Part shown: in pieces, positions 18,541 through 27,453 of the stretch
Numbering within the stretch: position 1 is the first letter of the stretch
Layout of the letters: each line of letters starts with the position of its first letter
Origin: Clostridium beijerinckii HUN142
GTDB lineage: Bacteria; Bacillota; Clostridia; Clostridiales; Clostridiaceae
NCBI RefSeq assembly: GCF_000621745.1
Contig: NZ_KK211335.1
Location: 248,250 to 312,249, forward strand
Length of the DNA stretch: 64,000 bases
Reading direction: 5' to 3'
The notes under the pieces: model-generated
Databases searched by the model: none
What the model was told of the DNA's origin: nothing
What the model saw: the letters and a program-made list of their open reading frames with translations, nothing else
Made by a program: the position numbers and the translations under genes

Positions 18541-18681
18541 ATGCTGAATTTATATGAACATTACCCAACAGATGTATTAGCGGGTATTATTTTAGGTTTA
18601 ATATGCAGTAAAGTATCAATTTATATATTTAGTAAAATTAATAAGAATTATAAAGATTCTATGCAATTTATAGAGGGGTGA
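18541..18681 (+). pseudogene. C-terminal remnant of a PAP2 phosphatase
   Basis: A 46-codon reading frame, MLNLYEHYPTDVLAGIILGL..., carries the last PAP2 motif (H..P.D...G) and matches the C-terminus of the intact PAP2 protein just downstream (LYVHYPTDVIAGIIIGI). All upstream motifs are missing. It is a duplicate reduced to its tail. The ribosome site of the next gene lies inside it. Confidence 0.7.
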
Positions 18682-18685
18682 TTGC

Positions 18686-19261
18686 TTGTATTTAAGTATT
18701 TGTAGAAAGATAATTGTATTTGATAATTATATTCTCTTTGTTATTGACAAGTATTTGAAAAATAAATATTTAGATAAGTTAATGCCGATGATAACATGCA
18801 TGGGCAACTTGGGGATAATTTGGATTATAATGTCTATCACTCTAATATTAGATAAACCCTATAGATTGATTGGTAATATAGTAATACTAACATTAATCAT
18901 AAGTACTATTGTTGGAGAAGGAATAGTAAAGCATATAGTAAAACGAATTAGACCTTGTAATCAGCAAAAAAATGCTAGTCTTTTGATAAAAAAACCACTA
19001 TCGTATTCCTTTCCTTCTGGACATACTTTATCATCTTTTGCTGTAGCAGAAATACTTTCTATGTATTTTAGTCAATATAAGCTTATATTTATAGGAATAG
19101 CATTTTTGATAGCTCTATCAAGACTATATTTGTATGTTCATTATCCAACTGATGTTATAGCAGGAATTATAATTGGAATAGTATGTTCTAAATTAATATT
19201 CATAATTTTACACGATGGTTATATGGAAAAGTTTGATGCTTTTTATAAAAATATATTATAG
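18686..19261 (+). CDS. PAP2-family phosphatase
   Basis: 191-residue membrane phosphatase with about five or six helices. All three PAP2 signatures are present: KHIVKRIRP, SYSFPSGHTLSSF and SRLYLYVHYPTDVIAG. PAP2 enzymes of this size dephosphorylate lipid pyrophosphates such as undecaprenyl pyrophosphate or phosphatidylglycerol phosphate. TTG 18686 follows GAGGGGTGA at the right spacing. It lies 15 bp upstream of a second PAP2 gene. Confidence 0.85.
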   Translation: MYLSICRKIIVFDNYILFVIDKYLKNKYLDKLMPMITCMGNLGIIWIIMSITLILDKPYRLIGNIVILTLIISTIVGEGIVKHIVKRIRPCNQQKNASLLIKKPLSYSFPSGHTLSSFAVAEILSMYFSQYKLIFIGIAFLIALSRLYLYVHYPTDVIAGIIIGIVCSKLIFIILHDGYMEKFDAFYKNIL

Positions 19262-19275
19262 AGGAGATAGTTAAA

Positions 19276-19878
19276 ATGAATATGGAGATTTTTAACCTAA
19301 TAAATAATTTAGCAAATAAAAATACAATTTTAGATAAGATGATGATTTTCTTTTCGGAATATGGTCCTTATATTTCTATGGCGGTCATTGTAGTAGTATT
19401 TATTTTAGGACTTAAACAAAGGAAATATGAAAATAGAAAAATTGCTGTAAGTACGGTTGTTGTAACAGTAATTAATATGATTATAAACATAATAGTTAGA
19501 AGTATATTTCATGTAGACAGACCTTTTGTTCACAATAATGTGAATTTATTATTGCCTCATGATTCAGCTTCATCATTCCCAAGTAATCATGCAACAGGAA
19601 CGATGAGTATAGCATTGGGACTTGAAAAATACAATAAATTACTTAGTAGAATATTAATTATATTATCAATAATTATTGGTTATTCAAGGGTTTATGTTGG
19701 ACATCACTATCCTATGGATGTAATAGGTGCATATATAATTGTTTTTGTAGTAAATTATATTTACAATTTGAAATTAAGAAGTAGAGTTGACAATTTATAT
19801 GAACTAGTTGAGAAAAAAATAGCAGAAAGATTAGGAAAGTTACACAGTAAATTATTTCAACCCAAAAGTTCAAATTAA
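19276..19878 (+). CDS. BcrC-like undecaprenyl-diphosphatase
   Basis: 200-residue PAP2 protein. The N-terminus (NLINNLANKNTILDKMMIFFSEYGPY) is typical of BcrC/YwoA-type undecaprenyl pyrophosphate phosphatases, which recycle the lipid carrier and give bacitracin resistance. Catalytic motifs: VDRPFVH, SFPSNHATGTM, SRVYVGHHYPMDVIGAY. The gene at 32269 encodes a close paralogue, with the first 14 residues nearly identical. A good GAGGAGA ribosome site is present. Confidence 0.88.
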   Translation: MNMEIFNLINNLANKNTILDKMMIFFSEYGPYISMAVIVVVFILGLKQRKYENRKIAVSTVVVTVINMIINIIVRSIFHVDRPFVHNNVNLLLPHDSASSFPSNHATGTMSIALGLEKYNKLLSRILIILSIIIGYSRVYVGHHYPMDVIGAYIIVFVVNYIYNLKLRSRVDNLYELVEKKIAERLGKLHSKLFQPKSSN

Positions 19879-19915
19879 ATTCTAATGTTAATCGAGAAAA
19901 GTATAATTTACACAA

Positions 19916-19950
19916 ATTTCATGCAATTTTCATTTTCTTTAAATAGAATA
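19916..19950 (+). promoter_or_regulatory. TTTTCAT direct repeat operator
   Basis: ATTTCAT at 19916 and TTTTCAT at 19927 are 11 bp apart and followed by a TAAATAGAATAA -10-like region. The same repeat, also 11 bp apart, is found at 22318. It lies upstream of the small ORF 19977, with the two-component genes 20311-22312 farther downstream. Confidence 0.55.
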
Positions 19951-19976
19951 AAAAAATGAAAAGGAGATGATAGAAA

Positions 19977-20156
19977 ATGAGTAGTTCTATAAGTAATCAT
20001 TATGTTACACAAAATATGTCTACAATAAATGTGAAGAATAATGCAAATAGTAAAGCAACTGAAGAAGCTAATGAAAGTGCTAGCGAAAAAAGAGTTGAAT
20101 TAAGCAGCAAAAGTTCAGAAACTAAATCAAATCACATAATTGATTCATATGCTTAA
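19977..20156 (+). CDS. Small hydrophilic protein of unknown function
   Basis: A 59-residue ORF (MSSSISNHYVTQN...HIIDSYA) with a good AAGGAGATGA site. It is rich in Ser, Asn, Glu and Lys, has no cysteine or hydrophobic segment, and looks disordered. It is followed by its own terminator and preceded by a TTTTCAT operator, so it is probably a regulated single gene. I do not recognise it. Confidence 0.55.
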   Translation: MSSSISNHYVTQNMSTINVKNNANSKATEEANESASEKRVELSSKSSETKSNHIIDSYA

Positions 20157-20190
20157 GACACAATTAAGAAAATAACATCTAGTAGAGAAA

Positions 20191-20216
20191 AGTAGAAAAT
20201 TTATTTTCTGCTTTTT
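20191..20216 (+). terminator. Terminator
   Basis: AGTAGAAAAT pairs with ATTTTCTGCT and a TTTTT tail follows. Confidence 0.65.
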
Positions 20217-20310
20217 CCTGTTATATAAGTGTATATATGGACTTATATAATGGTAAAAATAGTTAAGATATAAAGAGATAATTAAAGATTATAGAATAAG
20301 GGGCATGAGA

Positions 20311-20985
20311 ATGAAGATATTATTTGCTGAAGACGATATTAGATTGGGTAAACTAATTACTCATATGTTAAAAAAAGAAGGTAAAAATCACGCAGAATGG
20401 GTTGACAATGGAAATGAGGCTTTGTTTTTGGCATCTAATTTTTACTATGATTTAATAATATTGGATTGGATGATGCCAGAAATGGATGGAATAACTGTTT
20501 GTAGAAAACTACGAGAAAAGGGATATAATGGAGCGATACTAATTTTGACTGCAAAAGATTTTGTATCAGATAAAGTAGAGGGGTTGGATGCAGGAGCTGA
20601 CGATTTTCTTGTGAAGCCTTTTGAATTTGAAGAGTTGTTTGCGCGTATTCGAGCATTGTCAAGAAGAAGTAACAAGCAAATTAAAGCTGATATTATACAA
20701 TACAAAGATATTTTATTAAATCGAACTACCTTTATATTAAAAATAAGAGGAAAAGAAATTCAATTAACCCCAACTGAATTTCAACTGTTGGACTTATTAA
20801 TTATAAATCAAGGTTGTGCATTAACTAGAGAAGTAATCCATGATAGGGTATGGGGTTATGATTCTGATGTAAATTATAATACAATAGATGCATTTATACG
20901 TATCCTACGGAAAAAGATTGATGATACAGGTTATCCATCTTTGATAAAGAGTATTCGAGGGGTAGGTTATAGAATTGAGTCATAA
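20311..20985 (+). CDS. OmpR-family response regulator
   Basis: 224-residue regulator: receiver domain with AEDD, LIILDWMMPEMDG phosphoacceptor, LTAKD and KPFEFEELFARIRA; winged-helix domain ending SIRGVGYRIES. ATG 20311 is preferred to ATG 20305 because AAGGGG at 20298-20303 is correctly spaced for it. The gene overlaps the kinase gene by 11 bp. The TTTTCAT repeats before 19977 and 22434 flank this pair and are its likely targets. Confidence 0.9.
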   Translation: MKILFAEDDIRLGKLITHMLKKEGKNHAEWVDNGNEALFLASNFYYDLIILDWMMPEMDGITVCRKLREKGYNGAILILTAKDFVSDKVEGLDAGADDFLVKPFEFEELFARIRALSRRSNKQIKADIIQYKDILLNRTTFILKIRGKEIQLTPTEFQLLDLLIINQGCALTREVIHDRVWGYDSDVNYNTIDAFIRILRKKIDDTGYPSLIKSIRGVGYRIES

Positions 20986-22312
20986 AAGCAGCTTATTTTC
21001 TGAAACTAGAAGATATTTAAGAGCATTTAACAGTAGAATAATTATTACAGTTCTATTTTTATTCATTTTTATTACAAGCTTGGTGATGGCTGTCAGCATT
21101 TATAACGAACAGAAGATAGAGCTAAGAGATCTAGTAGAGTCTGAAGTAGTAGAATTACAACAAAGACAAGTTGATGAAAAAGATAAGATGGATAGCAATT
21201 CCCAATCTGAAACTCAATATGATAGCACTTATGAGATGTTTTTTAATTATTTTATTAAACCTAATGGTGAAGTAATTGTGCAGGATGAAATTTCTACAAC
21301 TATACGCTCTCAGGTCTTGAATTACATAAGTGGATGGAAACCAAATGAGCCTCAGATAAAATACCATACAATAAAATCAATGGACGGTAAAGTAAGAAAT
21401 ATATTAATGGTGGCACAAAATGTGCAGCTAAAGGAAGGGCAATTTGGAACAGTATATTTAGGAAAAGATGTCACATATATTTGGAGTATTTTTCAAAGGG
21501 CCTTTTGGATTCTTTTGGGATTTTCGTTATTATTTTTTGTGATTTCAATTTTGTGCAGTAGATTTATGACAAATAAAGTTATGAAACCAATTATTGAAGC
21601 CTATGATTTTCAAAGGCAGTTTGTTGCTAACGCGTCACATGAGCTTAGAACACCATTAACAGTTATAAGCGCAGGATTAGAAGTTATAAAATTAGAAGAA
21701 AAAGATAAGTTGTCGTCTTTTTCTTGTGAGGTACTTGAAGATTTACAAAAGGAAGTAAGAGATTCAACGAAGCTAGTCAATGATTTACTATTCTTGGCTA
21801 AAACAGATAGCAGAGAATTAGAATTAATTATTGAATCAGTAAATGTAGTTAACTTAATTAAACAAGTAGCAAGAAAATTTCAATCATATGCAGAAAAACA
21901 AAATATAAAAATATCAGTAAAAGAATCTAGAGACTTTGATATATATTCAGATGCAGATAGGTTAAAACAACTTTTAAATATATTAGTAGAAAACTCCATA
22001 AAATATTCACCAAATGGTGGAACTATATATCTATCAGTAGGACGGGACTTATTTATGGAAAAGGATAGCATTTATATCAAGGTAACTGACCAAGGTATTG
22101 GTATTAGTAAGGAGGAGCAAAAAAATATATTTAAACGATTTTATCGTGTAGATAAACAAAGGCAATACGGCATAGGTGGCGCAGGGTTAGGTTTATCTAT
22201 TGCCAGTGAAATTATATCTGCTCTTAGTGGTACCATCGAGGTAGTAAGTGAAATAGGGAAAGGGAGTACATTTATTATATGGTTGCCTGATGTGATTAAG
22301 AAATTTAAATAA
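20975..22312 (+). CDS. Sensor histidine kinase
   Basis: 445 residues beginning at TTG 20975, overlapping the regulator gene. Transmembrane helices at about 20-42 and 170-192 flank an extracytoplasmic domain of about 125 residues. No clear HAMP is seen; the linker is short. HisKA phosphoacceptor in VANASHELRTPLTVI; N-box NILVENSIKYSPNGG; DQGIGI and GAGLGLSIA boxes. Its hydrophilic sensor region is rich in Gln, Glu and Asp and gives no hint of the ligand. Confidence 0.9.
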   Translation: MSHKSSLFSETRRYLRAFNSRIIITVLFLFIFITSLVMAVSIYNEQKIELRDLVESEVVELQQRQVDEKDKMDSNSQSETQYDSTYEMFFNYFIKPNGEVIVQDEISTTIRSQVLNYISGWKPNEPQIKYHTIKSMDGKVRNILMVAQNVQLKEGQFGTVYLGKDVTYIWSIFQRAFWILLGFSLLFFVISILCSRFMTNKVMKPIIEAYDFQRQFVANASHELRTPLTVISAGLEVIKLEEKDKLSSFSCEVLEDLQKEVRDSTKLVNDLLFLAKTDSRELELIIESVNVVNLIKQVARKFQSYAEKQNIKISVKESRDFDIYSDADRLKQLLNILVENSIKYSPNGGTIYLSVGRDLFMEKDSIYIKVTDQGIGISKEEQKNIFKRFYRVDKQRQYGIGGAGLGLSIASEIISALSGTIEVVSEIGKGSTFIIWLPDVIKKFK

Positions 22313-22317
22313 GCCAA

Positions 22318-22355
22318 TTTTCATTTTATTTTCATTTTTATATGCAAGAATAGTA
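22318..22355 (+). promoter_or_regulatory. TTTTCAT direct repeat operator and promoter
   Basis: TTTTCAT at 22318 and 22329 are exactly 11 bp apart. An ATGCAAGAATAGTAAT -10 region follows, which closely resembles the -10 region after the ATTYTAAT operator at 31473. It lies directly between the kinase gene and the COG4705 gene that it would control. Confidence 0.65.
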
Positions 22356-22433
22356 ATATGAACAAATCAATAATATTAAGTTTAATGTAATTTTTCAATT
22401 ACAGTTTATAACTTTAAAACCTAAGGAGGTAAA

Positions 22434-24062
22434 ATGGAAAACTATAATGCAAAAGAGACAAAAAACTTATTAAGTAAAGTTCCAGAGGTAACTATTTTCT
22501 TCTGGATAATCAAGATTTTATGTACAACTGTAGGTGAAACATTTTCGGATTATTTAAGTGTCAACCTTGGATTAGGCTTGACGCTAACTACAATTATAAT
22601 GGGAATAGTATTTATAGGTATATTATATCTTCAATTCAGAGCAAATAAATATGTGCCAGGTATTTATTGGTTAACAGTTGTACTTATAAGTGTATTTGGA
22701 ACCTTAGTAACCGATAATTTAACAGATGGAATTGGGGTACCTCTAGAAATTAGTACAGTAGTTTTTAGTGTACTATTAGGATTAACTTTTCTGTTTTGGT
22801 ATCTTAATGAAAAAACACTATCTATACACTCAATTTACACAAGAAAAAGAGAAGTTTTCTATTGGCTCACTATTCTGTTCACATTTGCACTTGGAACAGC
22901 AGTAGGAGACTTATATTCTGAACAGCTTGCTCTTGGTTATCTTCATACAGGAATAGTAGTTATTATCATAATAGCTTGTTCATTTTTAGCATGGAAATTT
23001 ATAAAACTTGATGCAGTATTAGCGTTTTGGGTTGCGTATATTTTTACTCGCCCACTTGGAGCATCACTCGGAGATTATTTATCTCAACCTAAGGAATATG
23101 GTGGATTAGGTTTTGGAACAACAGTTACTAGCGTAATTTTTCTTATACCTATTTTAGCAATTATAATATTTCTTGCTGTTACAAAATGTGATATAAATCT
23201 CAAAAATAAAGCAGTAGCAGAAAATCAAACAAATAGAAGTAAGAAAAATGCTTTGATACAAACAATTGCAGTATTGTGTATTTTCTTAGTTGCTGGTATA
23301 GGTGGTTATGTTTGGTTAAGTAGAAATATAACACCTGAATCCAATTCTTCGCAAACTACATTAAACGGACAATTAACAGATTTCATTACAATTGAAAATG
23401 ATATACTAAATTCTGTGAACTCAAATGACTTTGATTCAGCAAAAAAAAGAGCTGATGATTTAGAGCATGATTGGGATACATCAGAACCGCAGTTAAAGAA
23501 GATAGATAGTACAAAATGGACACAAATTGATGGAACTATTGATAATGTATTAGCGGAAGTACGTTCAAAAAATCCTGATGCCAGCAAGTGCAAATCGGTT
23601 CTTGATAATTCACTAAGTATCTTAAACGGAGCAAATAATACAGAGAATAATGTGGAGGGGAATACAGATTCTACTGCAGAAAATAATACAAATACTAATG
23701 TAGAGAATAATACGGATAATAATACAGATACTAGTAAAGCACCACAATCTGAATCTCCACAAACTGCATCGCAAAATGCATTAAAAGGACAATTAACAAA
23801 TTTCATTACAATTGAAAATGATATTCTGAAATTTGTGAATTCAAAGGACTTTGCTTCAGCCAAAACAAAGGCTGACGCATTGGAGCATAATTGGGATACA
23901 TCAGAGCCTCAGTTAAGGAAAATTGATAATAAAACATGGACTCAAATTGATGGAACTATTGATAGTGTATTGTCGGCAGTTCGTTCAAAAAATCCTGATG
24001 CTAGCAAGTGTAAATCAGCACTTGAAAGTTCGCTCAGTATCTTAAATGGAGCAAACAAATAA
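22434..24062 (+). CDS. COG4705 membrane protein with two extracytoplasmic repeats
   Basis: 542 residues. The first 250 contain about eight helices with the family's internal repeats (KVPEVTIFFWIIKIL, TTVGETFSDYLS, YWLTVVLISVFGTL, KTLSIHSIYTRKREVFYWL, RPLGASLGDYLS) characteristic of COG4705 membrane-anchored proteins. Unusually, a further helix (about 283-300) and a 240-residue tail follow. The tail holds two homologous modules of about 90 residues (about 309-399 and 449-541; shared core TFTIENDIL-like, EHDWDTSEPQL, WTQIDGTID, SKNPDASKCKS) joined by an Asn/Thr-rich linker. The tail probably lies outside the cell. AAGGAGG precedes ATG. It is controlled by the TTTTCAT operator and is probably an output of the adjacent two-component system. 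Confidence 0.85.
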   Translation: MENYNAKETKNLLSKVPEVTIFFWIIKILCTTVGETFSDYLSVNLGLGLTLTTIIMGIVFIGILYLQFRANKYVPGIYWLTVVLISVFGTLVTDNLTDGIGVPLEISTVVFSVLLGLTFLFWYLNEKTLSIHSIYTRKREVFYWLTILFTFALGTAVGDLYSEQLALGYLHTGIVVIIIIACSFLAWKFIKLDAVLAFWVAYIFTRPLGASLGDYLSQPKEYGGLGFGTTVTSVIFLIPILAIIIFLAVTKCDINLKNKAVAENQTNRSKKNALIQTIAVLCIFLVAGIGGYVWLSRNITPESNSSQTTLNGQLTDFITIENDILNSVNSNDFDSAKKRADDLEHDWDTSEPQLKKIDSTKWTQIDGTIDNVLAEVRSKNPDASKCKSVLDNSLSILNGANNTENNVEGNTDSTAENNTNTNVENNTDNNTDTSKAPQSESPQTASQNALKGQLTNFITIENDILKFVNSKDFASAKTKADALEHNWDTSEPQLRKIDNKTWTQIDGTIDSVLSAVRSKNPDASKCKSALESSLSILNGANK

Positions 24063-24070
24063 AAATGATA

Positions 24071-24099
24071 AACGGTCATCTAGCAGGTGATCGTTTTTT
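24071..24099 (+). terminator. Terminator
   Basis: AACGGTCATCT pairs with AGGTGATCGTT across a short loop and is followed by TTTTTT. Confidence 0.7.
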
Positions 24100-24395
24100 A
24101 TTATAGATGGAATTGTGAAAATTATGTTTTGATTTATCTAATGTCTAGCCTCTGTAAAACTCTCACTCACACTGGGAAAGTGATTCAAACCAAATTCATT
24201 TTCATTTGTTGAATTATATTGATAAAAAGAGTGAAAATACTGGTGTCTTGGGTATAAAATATGATGATGACATGATAATCAAAAAGTGATGTCATATTGT
24301 TTGATGGATTATCATTACGTAAGCTAGAACAAAAACATATGGATTAATTTGAAGAAATAATTGAAAAGTAAAATTATTGAAAGGAGACTTATTTG

Positions 24396-25022
24396 ATGTC
24401 GGATCTAAGTAAAGAAAAAATTTACTTAGTAATTCGATTTTCAGTATATAGATATGTTCCGTGGATATATTGGATAACTGTCATTATGGTAAGCATTTTT
24501 GGTACTATGGCTGCCGATGTTGTGCATGTTGGATTTGGCATTACATACATTGCCTCAACAATATTCTTTGTGGCTCTGCTAGCAATTATCTTCATAATAT
24601 GGTATTTGAGTGAAAAGATTTTATCTATACACAGCATCTATACTAGACGTCGAGAGTTATTTTACTGGGCTATCATTTTAACTACATTCGCACTAGGTAC
24701 AGAAGCAGGAGACATGACTGCGACAACAATGCATTTGGGGTATTTATATTCTGGTGTGATATTTGTAGTGATGATTGCTATTACAGTTCTAGGTTACTGG
24801 CTGTTATCATTGAATGAAATTTTTGCATTTTGGTTTGCTTATATAATTACACGACCATTAGGTGCTTCGTTTGCGGATTGGATGGGGGTGCCTTATGATT
24901 GAGGGGGGCTTGGACTTGTAACAGGAGTAGTTAGTTTATGTTTAACTATTATAATATTTATTCTTATTAGTTATATTACTATAACTCATAAAGATGTTAA
25001 AGATTTTAAGGAGGTAGAGTAA
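24396..25022 (+). pseudogene. Broken COG4705 membrane protein gene
   Basis: The frame resembles the protein at 22434 (YVPWIYWITVIMVSIFGT, KILSIHSIYTRRRELFYW, RPLGASFADWMG). It starts inside the family's first repeat, so about 60 N-terminal residues are missing, and it is cut by an in-frame TGA at 24900-24902. After that stop the same frame continues for 39 codons with matching sequence (GGLGLVTGVVS...) up to TAA at 25020. AAGGAG precedes ATG 24396. It is a duplicate in decay, unless the TGA is read through. Confidence 0.75.
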
Positions 25023-25418
25023 TTGGCATGTAATAAAGTAGTATTATTGTATTGGTATTAGAAAGTTATAAAAAAGCAAGCTATTCCCAAATGTATAATG
25101 AAAGTTGAAGAGAAATTAAATAATAATATTGAAGTAACAAAGGAAGATTTAGTTGCATTAACATCTACAACTAAAATGAGAGGTAAACTAACGAAATTAG
25201 ATAAAATAATAAAATAACTAAGACTTGTAAAGAAAATATAAAAAATTATAGTAAATGCAAATTCAGCTGGATATGTATAAAAATGCCATTTGGAAATTAG
25301 ATAAGTTTTAATATATGCCTAAAATTGCTATAAATAAAAAGAGTAAAGAAGCTAATATTAATAATAAAAAGAAAAAGCTTTTAAATTTATAAAACAAGTT
25401 ACAAAGGAGGAAGTAATA
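25023..25418. other. Gene-poor stretch
   Basis: Only a 39-codon open frame (25098-25217, MKVEEKLNNN...) without a good ribosome site is seen. It may be residual coding sequence. Nothing else is recognised until the RBS of the deacetylase gene. Confidence 0.4.
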
Positions 25419-26198
25419 TTGAAATATAAATTAAAGTATACTTTAATCTTTTTATTAAATTTTATCTTTATTTTAACTATATTTACAGATGGTATGATTA
25501 AAACTTATGAACTATCTGATATGGCATTTAGTGAGGATGTTGATTTAAATGAAAATACAATTAGTGGTAAGAAAAAAATAATTTATTTAACTTTTGATGA
25601 TGGACCTAGTTATAAAGTAACTAATGATGTTTTAGATGTATTAAAAGAGAACGGTGTAAATGCAACATTTTTTATAATTGGAAATCAGATCAAAGGGAAA
25701 GAAGATGTTTTAAAAAGAATTTATAATGAAGGAAATGGAATAGGCCTTCATACGTATACGCATAAATTAAGCAAAATTTATAGCCGCGAAGATGTATTTA
25801 TAGAAGAAATGATTGAATGCCGTAACGAAATAAATGAGGTTATTGGAATTTCACCCAACATAATCAGATTTCCCTGTGGAAGTAACAAACGCTTAAATAA
25901 GAATTATCTGAAAAGGCTACATGATGAAGGCTTTAGAATATATGATTGGAATTTAGATAATACGGATGGATTAAATTCAAAACTTTCGCCGGATACACTA
26001 TATAGAAAAGCAATAAAAGGAAGTGAAAATTTTCAAGAAATAATATTACTTCTGCATTGTACGGATATGCATAAAAATACATGTAAGGCTCTTCCACAAA
26101 TAATAAAATATTATAAATCTAAGGGGTACGAATTTAAAGTTATCACGGAAAATACCCCTGAATTATATTTTCACATGAAAAGAATAACATCTAAATAG
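25419..26198 (+). CDS. NodB-type polysaccharide deacetylase
   Basis: 259 residues, TTG start behind AAAGGAGGAA. An N-terminal membrane anchor or signal (about 6-28) precedes a NodB domain with the metal-binding TFDDGPS (Asp), GLHTYTH (HxxxH motif), the RFPCGS motif and a C-terminal LLLHCTD. The usual catalytic set of family 4 carbohydrate esterases is therefore present. It would remove acetyl groups from peptidoglycan or another wall glycan outside the cell. It lies upstream of the ATTYTAAT operator but reads away from the two-component genes as a separate unit. Confidence 0.88.
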   Translation: MKYKLKYTLIFLLNFIFILTIFTDGMIKTYELSDMAFSEDVDLNENTISGKKKIIYLTFDDGPSYKVTNDVLDVLKENGVNATFFIIGNQIKGKEDVLKRIYNEGNGIGLHTYTHKLSKIYSREDVFIEEMIECRNEINEVIGISPNIIRFPCGSNKRLNKNYLKRLHDEGFRIYDWNLDNTDGLNSKLSPDTLYRKAIKGSENFQEIILLLHCTDMHKNTCKALPQIIKYYKSKGYEFKVITENTPELYFHMKRITSK

Positions 26199-26249
26199 AA
26201 ATGAATATCTAAAGTTGAAATACCGTATTATTCATAACAAAGAATTTGG

Positions 26250-26316
26250 TTCTAATTCTAATGTTATTCTAATTATATTTTAATCTAATTTTAATGTTTT
26301 GATGTAATAATATTAT
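26250..26316 (+). promoter_or_regulatory. ATTYTAAT operator, copy 1
   Basis: Four tandem 11-bp units of the form ATTYTAATNNN (about 26255-26298) precede a GATGTAATAATATTAT promoter region. The block is about 85% like that at 31473-31530. It drives a short unit without an ORF (26318-26486); the response regulator gene lies further downstream at 26771. Confidence 0.65.
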
Positions 26317-26317
26317 T

Positions 26318-26486
26318 GTAAAGAGATTTACTATTCTAGCAATAAGGAAAAGTATTCTTTCATCATCAAATATTTTTCCTAGAATTTTGAAATTTCTGAA
26401 TGTCGTCATCAGAAATTCATATAAGATCTTTTTAAATTTTTACTCATATTCATAAAAGGAGTTGTTTTTATAGCAACTCTTTTTAT
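26318..26486 (+). ncRNA. Candidate small RNA A
   Basis: Between the operator and a strong terminator (AAGGAGTTG ... CAACTCTTTTT, 26455-26484) there is no ORF with a ribosome site. The middle holds a hairpin AATTTCTG-11 nt-CAGAAATT (26391-26417) followed by an AU-rich stretch. The same hairpin with the same loop length lies in candidate small RNA B at 31612-31638, under the same operator. This suggests a related pair of regulated small RNAs. Confidence 0.5.
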
Positions 26487-26770
26487 ATTTAGATGAAATT
26501 ATTATAAAACAATTCAGTTGGAGAAAATATCTAAGTATTTTTGGACAGTAAAAGATTTAATACTTATAGAAATAATATATATAGACGTATATAATATTTT
26601 TATTAAAGATAGTGAATTAATTAAAACTATGTAGTGTAAATTCTTTAACAAGGTAGAAGCAAAGCAGTAAATTGGGATATCAAAATATTAAAAAAGTGTA
26701 AGTTTTGTTATTGTATATAAATATTTTTTTATGTGATGCTGCAACTAGATTATGTAAGGAGGCTATAAAT

Positions 26771-27451
26771 TTGAATGATTTTAGAATTCTTTTAGTGGAA
26801 GATGAAAAGCAAATGGCTATGTTTATTGAAATGGAACTTATTCATGAAGGATTTAAGGTTGATGTAGAGTACGATGGAAGAGAAGTTGTTAAAAAAGTAA
26901 AGGATGTAGAATATAATTTAATACTTCTTGATATCATGATACCTAATTTAAATGGAATTGAAGTTTGTAGGAGAATTAGAGAGTTTTCTAATGTGCCAGT
27001 AATAATGCTTACGGCTAAAGGAGATGTATCAGACAAAGTTATAGGTCTTGATGCTGGAGCCAATGACTATTTAACTAAGCCATTTGCAATAGAGGAATTA
27101 TTAGCAAGGCTAAGAGTATATACAAGAGAAAAAGTATTGATAAGTGAAACTGACACAATAAATGTGAATGATATAACTATGAATGATAAAACTCATCAGA
27201 TGTGGAGAGCTGGAAAGGAAATTAAACTTACAAAGAAAGAGTATGATCTTCTTAAAATATTATTAGTTAATAAAAATATTGTCCTTACAAGAGACCAATT
27301 AATTGAAGCAGTATGGGGATATGAGTATGCAGGAGATACCAATGTAGTGGATGTTTTTATAAGATATCTAAGAAGTAAAATTGATGACGGATTTAGTGAA
27401 AAGGCTATAATTACTGTAAGAGGAGTAGGGTATGTCATTAAAGGAGAATAA
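26771..27451 (+). CDS. OmpR-family response regulator
   Basis: 226 residues from TTG 26771 behind AGGAGG at 26757. Receiver domain with VEDE, LILLDIMIPNLNG phosphoacceptor, LTAKGD and KPFAIEELLARLR; winged-helix domain ending TVRGVGYVIKGE. It resembles ArlR/MprA-type regulators. The kinase gene follows after two bases. ATTYTAAT repeats occur at four places within 6 kb of it, making it the likely binder. Confidence 0.92.
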   Translation: MNDFRILLVEDEKQMAMFIEMELIHEGFKVDVEYDGREVVKKVKDVEYNLILLDIMIPNLNGIEVCRRIREFSNVPVIMLTAKGDVSDKVIGLDAGANDYLTKPFAIEELLARLRVYTREKVLISETDTINVNDITMNDKTHQMWRAGKEIKLTKKEYDLLKILLVNKNIVLTRDQLIEAVWGYEYAGDTNVVDVFIRYLRSKIDDGFSEKAIITVRGVGYVIKGE

Positions 27452-27453
27452 TT

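Noticed and set aside
23306..23863. 185-codon minus-strand ORF within the COG4705 gene
   Set aside because: Antisense shadow produced by the repeated modules and Asn/Thr-rich linker codons; no start signal.
24190..24230. Third TTTTCAT operator before the broken COG4705 gene
   Set aside because: AATTCATTTTCATTTG is present, but the two CAT units are only 6 bp apart, not in the 11-bp phase of the other sites.
25098..25217. 39-codon ORF
   Set aside because: No ribosome site; listed only as possible remnant in the spacer entry.
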